A stretch of DNA of 33,002 nucleotides from an uncultured Selenomonas sp. Its GTDB lineage: Bacteria; Bacillota; Negativicutes; Selenomonadales; Selenomonadaceae. Positions 1 to 8,056 of this stretch are shown one piece after another. A model generated the notes under the pieces. It did not search any database and was not told the origin of the DNA. It saw nothing but the letters and a program-made list of their open reading frames with translations. The DNA is taken from positions 1-33,002 of the forward strand of contig CACXCN010000090.1 of the NCBI GenBank assembly GCA_902766095.1, in the 5' to 3' direction. The position numbers and the translations under genes are program-made. How positions within the stretch are numbered: position 1 is the first letter of the stretch; each line of letters starts with the position of its first letter.

Positions 1-80
1 GCGTTTAAGTACTTTCAAGGGACCTATTAAATGGGAAAAATTTTATTTTAGCCAAACCACAATAGCGGAATGGAGGAACC

Positions 81-113
81 ATGCCTGTCGCGGTACTACG
101 TGCTTAGGTCTGA
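81..113 (+). repeat. Structured intergenic repeat, copy 1 (tmRNA-like motif on the complement)
   Basis: This copy matches 10216-10248 at 28 of 33 positions. It can fold on the plus strand: GCCT (83-86) with AGGT (106-109), and CGCG (89-92) with CGTG (99-102), around a GTACTA loop. The complementary strand reads CCTAAGCACGTAGTACC, close to the conserved segment near the 3' end of tmRNA. No tRNA-like 3' end follows, so it is not a tmRNA gene. Similarity to copy 2 seems to continue weakly to about 140. The strand is chosen only because wobble pairs form on the plus strand. Confidence 0.6.
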
Positions 114-180
114 TGATATCGTATTTTCCGTTACAGCCCCTGCATTGTTGCTTGTCTTGGGTAAAGGCCGAGAAACTGCA

Positions 181-224
181 AATGGCTGCGGCTGGAACGA
201 TTGCTCATTTCAGCCACAGCCATT
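181..224 (-). terminator. Hairpin downstream of the amino acid permease
   Basis: A 14-bp stem (181-194 with 211-224) pairs fully on the minus strand if one G-U pair is allowed; on the plus strand the same position is a C-A mismatch. That favours transcription on the minus strand, 22 nt past the permease stop. The following T tract is weak, so it may protect the 3' end or be an atypical terminator. Confidence 0.5.
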
Positions 225-246
225 CGTAATCAATATTCGATTCCTC

Positions 247-1626
247 TCAATGACCGGTTCTCGCCGCTAGGACCGCCCGTCTTTTCTGACGCAGCTTATA
301 CCATATCATAGGGATCAGCAGCATCGGTACGCCGGCATACAGAGCCTGTCGCAGCTCCGGCACGAATGCCATGACCACGAGGCAGGCGACCTGCGCCCAG
401 ATGCCGAACAACGTCACATACGGGAAGAACGGCACCTTGTACTTCAGCGTATTCTCCAGGCCCTGCTGGCGGATCTTGCGACGGCGACGATACTGGCTCC
501 AGCATATCGATATCCAGGCGATAGCGCCCGAGAAGCCCGATACGGCCAGCAGATAGGTATATACATCCGAATCCGGATTGATCGCGTAGAGCAGTATGAC
601 GGCCCAGCAAGCGCATATGGAAAGCATGATCGAGCGCGACGGCACGCCATTGTCATTGATATGCTTCAATGTGCGCGGTGCCATATCCATATTAGCCAGG
701 GCGTGCAGGGCACGGGCGGCACCATAGAGGCCGCTGTTCGAGCACGAGATGGCCGCGGTCAGTATGACGACTGCGAAGAAAGCGCCGAAGCCCGTGAAGC
801 CATACTGATTCAGGGCTGCCGCGAAAACGCTCTCCTGCAGCGATGCCTGATCCCAGGGCAGGATAGATATCAGGAGCGATATCGGGATGATGTAGAGAGC
901 GATGATGCGCCAGGTGACATTGCGGACCGCCATCGGTATGCTCTTGGCCGGGTTGTCGCTCTCGCCGGCCGCGAGGCCGATGATCTCCGTGCCCTGGAAA
1001 TTGACGAGGATGATGACCATCGTCAGGAATATGGCCCAGTAGCCATGCGGGGCGAAGCCGCCGCTCCCCAGCAGCACACTCGTACCGATGTAGCCCTGAT
1101 CGCCGATGACGCCGAGGCATATGAGACCGGCCACGATGGAGAAGGCCACGAGGGCCACGATCTTCACGAGGGCCAGCCAGAACTCGCTCTCACCGAACTT
1201 ATCGACATGGAATAGATTTATAACCGTTATCAGCAGGCCAAACAATACTGCCCACCACAGCTGACTGATCTGTGGCAGGAAGTTGCTCATGATGATGCCG
1301 GCTGCTATCATCTCTGATGGCACATAGGCCACCCACGTAATCCAGTAGGCCCAGCCCACACCGCAGGCCCATACCGGCGATATATTCTCGCGGGAATAGA
1401 CCACAAAAGAGCCCGATATCGGTTTCTCTACGGCCAGCTCGGCCAGGCACAGCATGACGCACAGGACGATGATGCCGCCCAGCATATAGGCCAATATGGC
1501 TCCCGGGCCGGCATTCTCCAGCACATAACCAGTGCCGAGGAAATACCCGCTGCCTATGACTCCGCCCAGTGATATCAGCTGCAAATGTCTGTTTTTCAGA
1601 CCACGCTGCATTTTGTTTTCGCTCAT
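247..1626 (-). CDS. Amino acid permease (APC superfamily, AAT type)
   Basis: This 459-residue protein is an inner-membrane amino acid/proton symporter by family. The N-terminus has the signature of APC permeases: GLKNRHLQLISLGGVIGSGYF (residues 9-29), where the first helix is broken by the GGVIGSGYF loop that contacts substrate. About 12 hydrophobic helices follow, with the conserved FQGTEIIGLAAGE stretch in helix 6 and a basic cytoplasmic tail. The length is normal for LysP/GabP/RocE relatives. The substrate cannot be read from sequence. It is transcribed divergently from the YigZ-family gene, is monocistronic here, and ends before a hairpin at 181-224. The ribosome binding site is poor. A dyad at 1655-1678 lies in its leader and may be an operator. 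Confidence 0.85.
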   Translation of the reverse strand: MSENKMQRGLKNRHLQLISLGGVIGSGYFLGTGYVLENAGPGAILAYMLGGIIVLCVMLCLAELAVEKPISGSFVVYSRENISPVWACGVGWAYWITWVAYVPSEMIAAGIIMSNFLPQISQLWWAVLFGLLITVINLFHVDKFGESEFWLALVKIVALVAFSIVAGLICLGVIGDQGYIGTSVLLGSGGFAPHGYWAIFLTMVIILVNFQGTEIIGLAAGESDNPAKSIPMAVRNVTWRIIALYIIPISLLISILPWDQASLQESVFAAALNQYGFTGFGAFFAVVILTAAISCSNSGLYGAARALHALANMDMAPRTLKHINDNGVPSRSIMLSICACWAVILLYAINPDSDVYTYLLAVSGFSGAIAWISICWSQYRRRRKIRQQGLENTLKYKVPFFPYVTLFGIWAQVACLVVMAFVPELRQALYAGVPMLLIPMIWYKLRQKRRAVLAARTGH

Positions 1627-1654
1627 CGGCTCAATAACACGACCTTTCCTGCTT

Positions 1655-1678
1655 CACTACATTTCGAATATGGTAGTG
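1655..1678. promoter_or_regulatory. Dyad in the permease leader (possible operator)
   Basis: CACTAC (1655-1660) and GTAGTG (1673-1678) are perfect inverted arms around a TTCGAA core. It lies 29 nt upstream of the permease start codon, where a repressor or an RNA hairpin could control it. No regulator gene is adjacent, so the role is inferred only from symmetry and position. Confidence 0.35.
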
Positions 1679-1732
1679 TCCTCTCGTGGAGCAGCTTGAT
1701 TTTTCTAACACATAGATAGTAGCATAAACCAT

Positions 1733-1769
1733 GAGCGAATACTATAGTTTTTTTAAAAAATTATCGCTC
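1733..1769. promoter_or_regulatory. AT-rich inverted repeat between divergent genes
   Basis: GAGCGA and its complement (TCGCTC) bracket an A/T-rich centre with runs of seven T and six A. It sits midway between the permease and the YigZ-family gene, upstream of both. Because both genes point away from it, it is not a terminator for either. It could be a regulator site or a bent-DNA element. Confidence 0.3.
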
Positions 1770-1777
1770 GGGCAGTA

Positions 1778-1806
1778 TACAATTTTCTGGACAATAGCGG
1801 TATAAT
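1778..1806 (+). promoter_or_regulatory. Probable promoter of the YigZ-family gene
   Basis: A perfect -10 box TATAAT (1801-1806) lies 38 nt before the start codon. The hexamer 17 bp upstream (TACAAT, 1778-1783) is a poor -35 match, so strength is uncertain. Confidence 0.5.
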
Positions 1807-1844
1807 ATTGCCTATCAATGTAACTATGCAAAGGAAATAAACAA

Positions 1845-2531
1845 ATGAAAGCCTATAACACCATAGAAACGACACCGGCTGACAGCCTCACGACGCTGGC
1901 GCACTACGAAATACAGAAATCAAAATTCCTGACGTGTGCCCAGCATGTCGAGAGTGAAGCCGAGGCCCGCGAATTCATAGCAGCTGTAAAGAAAAACTAC
2001 TATGACGCCCGCCATACCTGCTCCGCATACGTCATCGGCCCCGATGCGCGCCTGCAGAAGTCTAATGACGACGGCGAGCCGGGCGGCACCGCCGGCAATC
2101 CCATACTGGAGTGCATCAAGCAGAACGGTCTGACTGATATCGTCGTGACCGTGACGCGCTACTTCGGCGGCATAAAGCTCGGGGCCGGCGGCCTCATACG
2201 CGCCTATTCCCATGCTGCCGCCCTGGGGCTCGCAGCATGTCCGATGATAAAGATGCAGCCCTACCTGCGGCTATCACTACGACTGACCTATGATCATCTG
2301 GCACCGGTCCAGGCCTACCTCCGCAATCAGGCGGAGCTCGGCACCACGATCATGCCCGACGAGACAACCGAAACGGAATACGCAGCTGACGTCACCATGC
2401 ATCTGCTCGTGACCAGCGAGACCATCGATCAGCATATCGCCACGCTGACCGATATGCTGGCCGGACGCCTCAGCTATAAAAAAGACGGCGAGACCCTCGC
2501 CGCCCGGAAAATCAATCGCCCGGAAAAATAA
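1845..2531 (+). CDS. YigZ/IMPACT (UPF0029) family protein
   Basis: This 228-residue cytoplasmic protein has the two-part IMPACT architecture. The N-terminal UPF0029 domain (about 15-125) carries the family hallmarks KSKF, DARHTCSAYVIG, DDGEPGGTAG and the motif VTRYFGGIKLGAGGLIRAY. A C-terminal DUF1949-like alpha/beta domain follows (about 138-220). Length matches the bacterial family (about 200-220). The biochemical role is not settled; eukaryotic IMPACT modulates Gcn2, and bacterial members are thought to bind RNA or ribosomes. The start has a good site (AAGGA, 8-9 nt upstream). It is one of only two plus-strand genes in the window. It converges with the next gene, whose stop lies 4 nt away with no terminator between. 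Confidence 0.92.
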   Translation: MKAYNTIETTPADSLTTLAHYEIQKSKFLTCAQHVESEAEAREFIAAVKKNYYDARHTCSAYVIGPDARLQKSNDDGEPGGTAGNPILECIKQNGLTDIVVTVTRYFGGIKLGAGGLIRAYSHAAALGLAACPMIKMQPYLRLSLRLTYDHLAPVQAYLRNQAELGTTIMPDETTETEYAADVTMHLLVTSETIDQHIATLTDMLAGRLSYKKDGETLAARKINRPEK

Positions 2532-2535
2532 CCAG

Positions 2536-4218
2536 TCACCGGATCGTCAGCCTGACCTGCTGCAGGAATTCGTCCGCCGACCGGCCATAAACCGAGCGGA
2601 ATGCCCTTGCCGCATCGCCCTGCGTGCGCGTCTGCTGCAGCCAGTGCTGGATACTGCGCCAGCCGCCATGCTGCAGGAGCCCGGCAGCCGCATACTCGGA
2701 GAATTCGGATACGGCCTTGTTGCCGTACTCCTGTTCCGCCTGCTTATAGCCTTTTGTCGAAGCCAGATCGATGGGACTCGTCAGGGGGGAGCCGTGCAGT
2801 TCCTGCTGCCAGTTGCGCTGATAGTCAGCCAATGTGACCCGCTGACCGGCGATGGCGAACTGCACGCCCATCAGATAGCCGGCACCATGCTGGAGCCATT
2901 CCAGCGTCTTGCCAGCCGTATCATCCGCCCGGCCGGTGATATTCATATATTGTGATTCATAAAGCCGCATGAGCATCGTGCCGACGATGAAGCGCCGCTG
3001 CATGCCATCCGACAGCTCACCGGCATTCATGATGAGCGTGCTGCCATGCTCGACCCACAGACTGTCGCCGGCCATATTCCGGGCTTCATCCGCATCGAGT
3101 CCCAGCTCCTGCCGGGCGGCCGCAGCCATATCACCGGCATCGGCCGCCAGTATGACACGATAGTGCCCATGCATATCGCTGCCGAGCAACCGACGCAGCA
3201 GTCCCCTGGCCTCTCCGGTCTCCCCGGTGAACGAATCCCGCAGCGACTGGCTCACACCGGAGCGGGTCTCGATATCGAGCTGCAGCGGACTGCGCCGCTC
3301 CTGCGCCCACCAGCGGCTGAATTCCTGCAGAAAATCATCCAGCGATACGCCGAAGGAGCGGGCGAATGCCTGCTGACCGTCATGTGTCTCCCGCAGAGCC
3401 TCGAAATAACCGGCCAGAGCCTTTACACCCGTCCGGTTCGCGCTGTGGCTGTCCGACAGACCGCCGGCCGCATAATGCGTCACGAGGTACCAGGTCATGA
3501 GGTCCGACAGCTGATAGGTATGCAGGTCCTGCTGCATGAGCTTGATGCGCTGCTCCTGATTGCAGTGCTGCAGGGCATCGATCTTCACGAGCTTCGCGGC
3601 TCCGAGCAGATCGAGTTCGACATCGAGATGCCATTTGTCCACGGTTCGACCGCCGAGCTCCTCGCAAAGCGCCGCCCCGACGAAATCAGCCGAGCCCTCC
3701 TCGAGCCAGAATATGGCCGCATCGTCCGTATCATGCCCCTGCGCCAGCGCATACTGGAGCTGATGGAACAGCTCATGCCCCGTCGTCGTATAGTGATTGC
3801 TCTTATCGCTCATCACGCCGGCCGCGGCATTGATCACCGTTATGCCGGTGGCGCCGCCGGTCCAGCCGCCCGAGACGCGGGCGATATTATCTGCTTCATC
3901 GGCCTTCAGGTCGAACTTGTCACTCAGCGTCGATTGATAGGTATCCTCATCCGCTGCCAGGTACAGACTGACATCCTGCATCGCATAGTTCCCCGTACAG
4001 GATGCGATGAAGTCGGGGAATTTTTCTGCTGCGAGCTTCACATCCTGCAAAGCTGCCGCTGGCGGATTGCCGACCGTCTCCACCCGTATCTGACCGTTCC
4101 CGCGGTCATGAGGCCATAGCTGGCTCCAAAAGCTGTCCGGAACAGCCACTGCCAGCACGACACCGATCAGACAGACCAGGACACCCAGCCCCGCCAGAAT
4201 ACGAATCAGCCTGGACAA
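2536..4218 (-). CDS. Membrane-anchored metallopeptidase-like protein with two tandem peptidase-MA-like domains, the second degenerate
   Basis: This 560-residue protein has one N-terminal hydrophobic helix (about 4-26), predicting a signal anchor with an extracytoplasmic body. The first half (about 78-310) has a zinc-peptidase signature: HELFH at 148-152 and WLEEGSADF at 171-179, where E174 would be the third ligand (gluzincin, peptidase-MA-like). The second half (about 348-560) repeats the same layout about 270 residues later. LAAD..(L)..ADEA.N.A at 357-382 mirrors 87-112, WLQHGAGYLMG (441-451) mirrors WLEEGSADFVG (171-181), and the ends (about 521-559 and 270-304) match. There, the positions of H148, E149, H152 and E174 have become T, M, R and H, so the second domain cannot bind zinc this way. 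It follows the ABC permease by 14 nt and is the last gene of its run. Substrate unknown. Confidence 0.75.
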   Translation of the reverse strand: MSRLIRILAGLGVLVCLIGVVLAVAVPDSFWSQLWPHDRGNGQIRVETVGNPPAAALQDVKLAAEKFPDFIASCTGNYAMQDVSLYLAADEDTYQSTLSDKFDLKADEADNIARVSGGWTGGATGITVINAAAGVMSDKSNHYTTTGHELFHQLQYALAQGHDTDDAAIFWLEEGSADFVGAALCEELGGRTVDKWHLDVELDLLGAAKLVKIDALQHCNQEQRIKLMQQDLHTYQLSDLMTWYLVTHYAAGGLSDSHSANRTGVKALAGYFEALRETHDGQQAFARSFGVSLDDFLQEFSRWWAQERRSPLQLDIETRSGVSQSLRDSFTGETGEARGLLRRLLGSDMHGHYRVILAADAGDMAAAARQELGLDADEARNMAGDSLWVEHGSTLIMNAGELSDGMQRRFIVGTMLMRLYESQYMNITGRADDTAGKTLEWLQHGAGYLMGVQFAIAGQRVTLADYQRNWQQELHGSPLTSPIDLASTKGYKQAEQEYGNKAVSEFSEYAAAGLLQHGGWRSIQHWLQQTRTQGDAARAFRSVYGRSADEFLQQVRLTIR

Positions 4219-4232
4219 ACGAAATCACCTCA

Positions 4233-4979
4233 TCATTGCCACCGGCACAAACGGCTTTGGAAAAAATCGATGATGCCGAACAGCAGCAGCCCCATAGCCG
4301 ATAGCACGACGATGCCGGCATACATATCGAGATAGTTGACCCGCAGCCAGGCATCCATGATGAAATATCCCATGCCGTACTGCGTCCCGAACGTCTCCGT
4401 GAAGAACAGTACCGAGATCGCCGTCGCCATGGCCACCCTGATAGCGGTAAAGAATTTCGGCAAGGTCGCAGGGAATATGATGTAGCGGAAGACCTGGCCG
4501 AGTGAGGCTCCCAGCGAATAGAGCGGATAATAGGTCTCCCGGGGCAGACCGCCGATGCCATCGCGCACCGCTATGACGACCTGGAACACGATGATCAGGA
4601 AGATCATGATGATTTTGCTGAGCTCCCCGACCCCGGCCAGCAGCATCAGGATGGGCAGCAAAGCGATTTTCGGGATCGGGTACGTGAGATAGACGATGGG
4701 CGCCAGCAGGCGGTCGGCCCGCGGAAAATAGCCCATGAGCAGGCCGAGCGGATAGCCGACGATGACCGCCAGCACCAGACCGGCCGCGATGCGCCATATG
4801 CTGTACAGCGCGTGGATGGATATCGCACTGACCATGATGCTGGCCAGGCGCTCGAATACCCGCCACGGCTGCGGCACGATGGGCAGCTGCATGACTGCCG
4901 CGACAGCGGACCAGACGACCAGCAGGAATACGGCCCCTAGCAGATAGGAGCGCAATACGCGCCAGGAACTTATCGGCAT
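4233..4979 (-). CDS. ABC transporter permease (NitT/TauT, SsuC/TauC type)
   Basis: This 248-residue integral membrane protein has about six hydrophobic helices and the BPD_transp_1 coupling loop, here LYSLGASLGQVFRYIIFPAT (about 153-172), which contacts the ATPase. Length and layout fit SsuC/TauC/NrtB permeases. Its ATG overlaps the ATPase stop by one base (TGATG), implying translational coupling. With the ATPase and lipoprotein upstream it forms a complete importer. Sequence alone does not give the substrate; the family covers sulfonates, nitrate, taurine, thiamine precursors and others. Confidence 0.88.
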   Translation of the reverse strand: MPISSWRVLRSYLLGAVFLLVVWSAVAAVMQLPIVPQPWRVFERLASIMVSAISIHALYSIWRIAAGLVLAVIVGYPLGLLMGYFPRADRLLAPIVYLTYPIPKIALLPILMLLAGVGELSKIIMIFLIIVFQVVIAVRDGIGGLPRETYYPLYSLGASLGQVFRYIIFPATLPKFFTAIRVAMATAISVLFFTETFGTQYGMGYFIMDAWLRVNYLDMYAGIVVLSAMGLLLFGIIDFFQSRLCRWQ

Positions 4980-5761
4980 CAGTGCTCCACCTCCCCGCGC
5001 AGCATGTCATGCAACTGGTTTGCCAGCTGCTGGAACTGCTGGCCGCCGCGAGCGGCCCTGTCACCAGCGAGCGGATTGACGATCACGCGCCGCACCTGAC
5101 CCGGGCTCGCGCTGAATACGACGATCGTCTGCGCCAGATAGAGCGCCTCCTCGACGTAGTGCGTGACGAGCAGCGTCGTGACCGAGTTTTCCTGCCACAG
5201 CCGCAGGAATATGTTCTGCATCTCCTCGCGCGTTATCGCATCGAGCGCTGAGAACGGCTCATCCATCAGCAACAGATCAGGCTCGAGCAGGAACTCCCGG
5301 GCCAGACCGACCCGCTGCTGCTGTCCGCCCGACAGCTCGCGCGGATAGCGCTGCTCGAAGCCGGCGAGCCCGAGGTCGTTCAGCAGCCGATCGCGCTTTT
5401 CCTGCGCGACCGGCTGCTTCTTTATGCGGCAGGCCAGCTCGACATTATCCCGCACATTCTTCCAGGGCAGCAGGCCGTAGTTCTGAGGCATGAAGCCGAT
5501 GCTCAGGCGATGAGGGTCGACCGGTTCGCCATTGATGGCGACCGTGCCCTCATAATCATGCGTGAGACCGGCCACTGCCCGCAGCAACGTCGATTTGCCG
5601 CATCCCGAGGGGCCGATGAGGGCGCATATCTGCCCCTGCTCCACCGTCAGGTCGATATGATCGAGCACTTTGACCAGATGATGCGCCTCTTCATAGGTGA
5701 CCGTCAGATCATTGATCCTGATTGCTGGCTCCCGGCTGCTCATATTCGGCTCAGGCTTCAA
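4979..5761 (-). CDS. ABC transporter ATP-binding protein (NitT/TauT, SsuB/TauB type)
   Basis: This 260-residue cytoplasmic ATPase has all the expected motifs: Walker A GPSGCGKST, Q-loop MPQN, signature LSGGQQQR, Walker B LLLMDEP with FSALD, and switch His in VTHYVEEA. It powers the adjacent permease. The start is the TTG at 5761, chosen because GAGGG sits 5 nt upstream; an in-frame ATG six codons later has no good site. It lies 40 nt after the binding-protein gene and overlaps the permease by one base. Confidence 0.9.
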   Translation of the reverse strand: MKPEPNMSSREPAIRINDLTVTYEEAHHLVKVLDHIDLTVEQGQICALIGPSGCGKSTLLRAVAGLTHDYEGTVAINGEPVDPHRLSIGFMPQNYGLLPWKNVRDNVELACRIKKQPVAQEKRDRLLNDLGLAGFEQRYPRELSGGQQQRVGLAREFLLEPDLLLMDEPFSALDAITREEMQNIFLRLWQENSVTTLLVTHYVEEALYLAQTIVVFSASPGQVRRVIVNPLAGDRAARGGQQFQQLANQLHDMLRGEVEH

Positions 5762-5801
5762 AATATCCCTCTTCCCCTAAAAATATCTCTTTGGCAATCT
5801 C

Positions 5802-6752
5802 TCAGTTCAACAGATTGGTCACGATATCATCATAGCTATAGGCTTTATCGATCAGCCCCTTCTCGTGGAGCCAATTCATGCATTCATCGACATCCGACTG
5901 TTTGGGCATATCAGCATGATGATATTTCGGCAACTGCAGAGCCTCTTTGGCAGCGTCCGGGAAACCGCTCTTCTCTATGACGAGGTCGATGTACTCCTCG
6001 CGCGGCGTATTGTTCAGATAATCCACAGCCTTGTTATAGGCCCTGTACAGCGCTTTGATCGACTCGGCCTTGTCCGTCGTCGCTTTCTTGGTGAATACCA
6101 TCACGCCGGGATTGATGCCCATGCTTTCCGAATCCGTGATGAGCGTGCAGCCATTATGTACCGCGATGCTGGCCATCGGCTCCGGCAGTGTGGCAGCCGC
6201 CAGCTTGCCATTCTGCAGCATCTCGAGGCGCGTCGGGATCTGCGGGATGATGACCTTGTTGATGCTGTCAGGCGTCATATGCTCCTGGGCGAGGATGCGG
6301 TCCGTCACATAGTCGATGATCGTGTTCTTCGACACGGCTACATCCTGCCCGGCCAGATTCGGGACCGTATTGATGCCCGACGCCTGGCTGGCCACGAGCC
6401 GGTAATTGCCATCTGTGAACGAGGTGACCCGGACATCGAAGCCACCCGCTTCCGCGAAGGCCACCGCCAGCAGATCGGAGATATCGCCATCGAGGTTGCC
6501 GCTCTGCAGGGCCGAGTCCCGATCCATGGCGCTCTTGAACTGCTGCACCGTGACATCAAGGCCTTCCTCAGCAAAGTACCCCTTCTCCTGGGCGATGATG
6601 AACGGGATGGAGTCCGTATCCGGCATGACACCGATCGTCAGTGGTTGCAGCTTCTTTCCCTGGCTGCTCTCACTCGTCTGATTCGTACTGCCACAGCCGG
6701 CAGCCACTGCTATGAGCATCACCGCTGCGAGTATTGCAAATACCTTCCGCAT
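5802..6752 (-). CDS. ABC transporter substrate-binding lipoprotein (NMT1/THI5-like, NitT/TauT family)
   Basis: This 316-residue protein starts with a lipoprotein signal peptide: a basic start, a hydrophobic core and a near-consensus lipobox AAGC with lipidation at Cys20. The mature part opens with PLTIGVMPDTDSIPFIIAQE and has the GYFAEEGLDV element typical of NMT1/THI5-like binding proteins, with a type-II periplasmic-binding fold expected. It should deliver a small solute to the permease and ATPase encoded just downstream. No thiamine, sulfur or nitrate gene or riboswitch is nearby, so the ligand is unknown. It follows the coiled-coil protein gene by 48 nt with no obvious promoter, which suggests one transcript. 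Confidence 0.88.
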   Translation of the reverse strand: MRKVFAILAAVMLIAVAAGCGSTNQTSESSQGKKLQPLTIGVMPDTDSIPFIIAQEKGYFAEEGLDVTVQQFKSAMDRDSALQSGNLDGDISDLLAVAFAEAGGFDVRVTSFTDGNYRLVASQASGINTVPNLAGQDVAVSKNTIIDYVTDRILAQEHMTPDSINKVIIPQIPTRLEMLQNGKLAAATLPEPMASIAVHNGCTLITDSESMGINPGVMVFTKKATTDKAESIKALYRAYNKAVDYLNNTPREEYIDLVIEKSGFPDAAKEALQLPKYHHADMPKQSDVDECMNWLHEKGLIDKAYSYDDIVTNLLN

Positions 6753-6800
6753 AGTTCTTCCCTTGCCTTTCCCTGATGTATTGCCTGCATCATACGTTAT

Positions 6801-7652
6801 TTAATTGAACAGAATCGACTTCACGATATCGGCTCCCACGCCGACATAGTTCATGACCTTGTCGATTGTTCCCTTGTTGTCATCGTAGGCTGCCTGGGCC
6901 TTGTCCGTGAGGCTGTGCGCCTCCTGCTGCAGCCCCTGCAGCGACTTGATATTGCTATCGACATTATCGAGCATCTGCTGGGTCTCGGCCAGCGATTTCT
7001 GTACCGAGTCCGACTCACTAGCATTGCGGGATACTGCCTCCTGATTGGCTCCGGCCCGCTTCTCGCGGTCAGCCGTCTTGCCGGTCACCTTGTCTATGAT
7101 TTTGCCAATCGTAGAGTCGCTGCCCTCCTGGCCGATCCTGGCTCCGGCAGCCTTCAGGTCTCCCGACTGACCAGCCAGCTCGCTCTGCCGCTGCTCGAGA
7201 GCCTTTTTCTGCTTCTCGAGGTCTTGTTTCTGGCGCTCGAGATCGGCCTCCTGCTGCTTGAGCTGGCTTTCCTTATCTTTCAGCTGCTGCGCCTGATAGA
7301 TCTTCTTCTGCTGAGCGGCCTGCTGCTCATGCGAATAGCCCGTTATGACGAGCCCGAGCAACACCGCCACACAAAAGGCCCCGGCGAGCAGCGCTTTGCG
7401 TTTGCGACTCTTCGTCCACCAACCCGATTTCTTTTGCGGCTCGATGCGTTTGTCCCGGGCCAGCTCGCGCACCGGCCGGTCATCATCGGGATAGTCCTTG
7501 GCCTCTCCAGCTTTTTGCGGGAAGGGAGCCTTGATGTCTTCGATGGCCGGCAGTTCCTGCGTATCGCCCCGGTTCATTTTACGCGTAGCGTCATCGCCGA
7601 GAGCCGGATTCTGACGGTCGCGTTCATCCCTGTCCATGTTTATGTTGCTCAT
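6801..7652 (-). CDS. Unknown single-pass membrane protein with long coiled coil
   Basis: I do not recognise a family for this 283-residue protein. Residues 1-80 are hydrophilic and charged, with no signal peptide. One transmembrane helix spans about 87-106, preceded by KSRKRK, so the N-terminus should be cytoplasmic. Residues about 108-165 are a heptad-rich Gln/Lys/Glu coiled coil. A second helical stretch covers about 205-265, ending in a short hydrophobic tail. Its ATG overlaps the stop of the DUF3783 gene (ATGA), so the two are probably translated together. By layout it could be a scaffold or envelope-spanning rod. Confidence 0.7.
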   Translation of the reverse strand: MSNINMDRDERDRQNPALGDDATRKMNRGDTQELPAIEDIKAPFPQKAGEAKDYPDDDRPVRELARDKRIEPQKKSGWWTKSRKRKALLAGAFCVAVLLGLVITGYSHEQQAAQQKKIYQAQQLKDKESQLKQQEADLERQKQDLEKQKKALEQRQSELAGQSGDLKAAGARIGQEGSDSTIGKIIDKVTGKTADREKRAGANQEAVSRNASESDSVQKSLAETQQMLDNVDSNIKSLQGLQQEAHSLTDKAQAAYDDNKGTIDKVMNYVGVGADIVKSILFN

Positions 7653-8056
7653 ACGTTCTTACCCTTTTCCTGTGCAATCATCCAGGCATGTTCCCGCTGC
7701 ATCGTCTCACAGAGGCGCTTCAGCGTCCAGAATTTATTGACCGGCGTCACGACTGATTTATAGGCGATATCGGGCACGCCTGCCTCCCGCAGGGCCTTCA
7801 GCACTTTATCCAGCCGCTTATCGCGGATGTCCTGCATCACCATGACCTCATGCGGGAACGAGAACTCCTCTGCCGCCGGCTGATTCGGGCCAAATCCTGG
7901 CAGTCCGAGGAGATAGCCGACCTTTTCCTGCCAGTCGTCATCCTTCAGTTCCTTGACCTCTATCTTCAGATCAGCCATGACCTGCTTGACGGATGCCAGT
8001 CGATCGGCATCCGTGAATCTGTACAATAATACCTTTTCCTGTTTTTTCATCGTCAT
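7649..8056 (-). CDS. DUF3783 domain-containing protein
   Basis: This 135-residue soluble protein matches the DUF3783 pattern: an N-terminal LLYRF strand, a middle PHEVMVMQDI segment, and a C-terminal VVTPVNKFWTLKRL motif. In this family the conserved stretches are F-x-x-E-V-M-V-M and T-P-x-N-x-x-W. The function is unknown. The reading frame overlaps the NYN gene upstream (ATGA) and the coiled-coil gene downstream (ATGA), so the three are very likely one translational unit. A second ATG two codons inside (8050) is possible. Confidence 0.75.
   Translation of the reverse strand: MTMKKQEKVLLYRFTDADRLASVKQVMADLKIEVKELKDDDWQEKVGYLLGLPGFGPNQPAAEEFSFPHEVMVMQDIRDKRLDKVLKALREAGVPDIAYKSVVTPVNKFWTLKRLCETMQREHAWMIAQEKGKNV

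Larger units (their letters stand above)
1..246. other. Left-edge non-coding region
   Basis: No convincing gene is seen here. On the minus strand it is the 3' flank of the permease: a hairpin at 181-224, then a structured repeat at 81-113, then AT-rich sequence (about 20-60) that could hold the promoter of a minus-strand gene lying off the left edge. A 66-codon plus-strand reading frame (70-270) crosses the repeat and hairpin, has no recognisable domain and runs into the permease 3' end, so it is not called. Confidence 0.6.

Noticed and set aside
1-37. Degenerate 5S rRNA copy at the left edge
   Set aside because: GCGTTT and AATGGGAA match the ends of the last 37 bases of the window, but only about half of the positions agree in total; probably chance.
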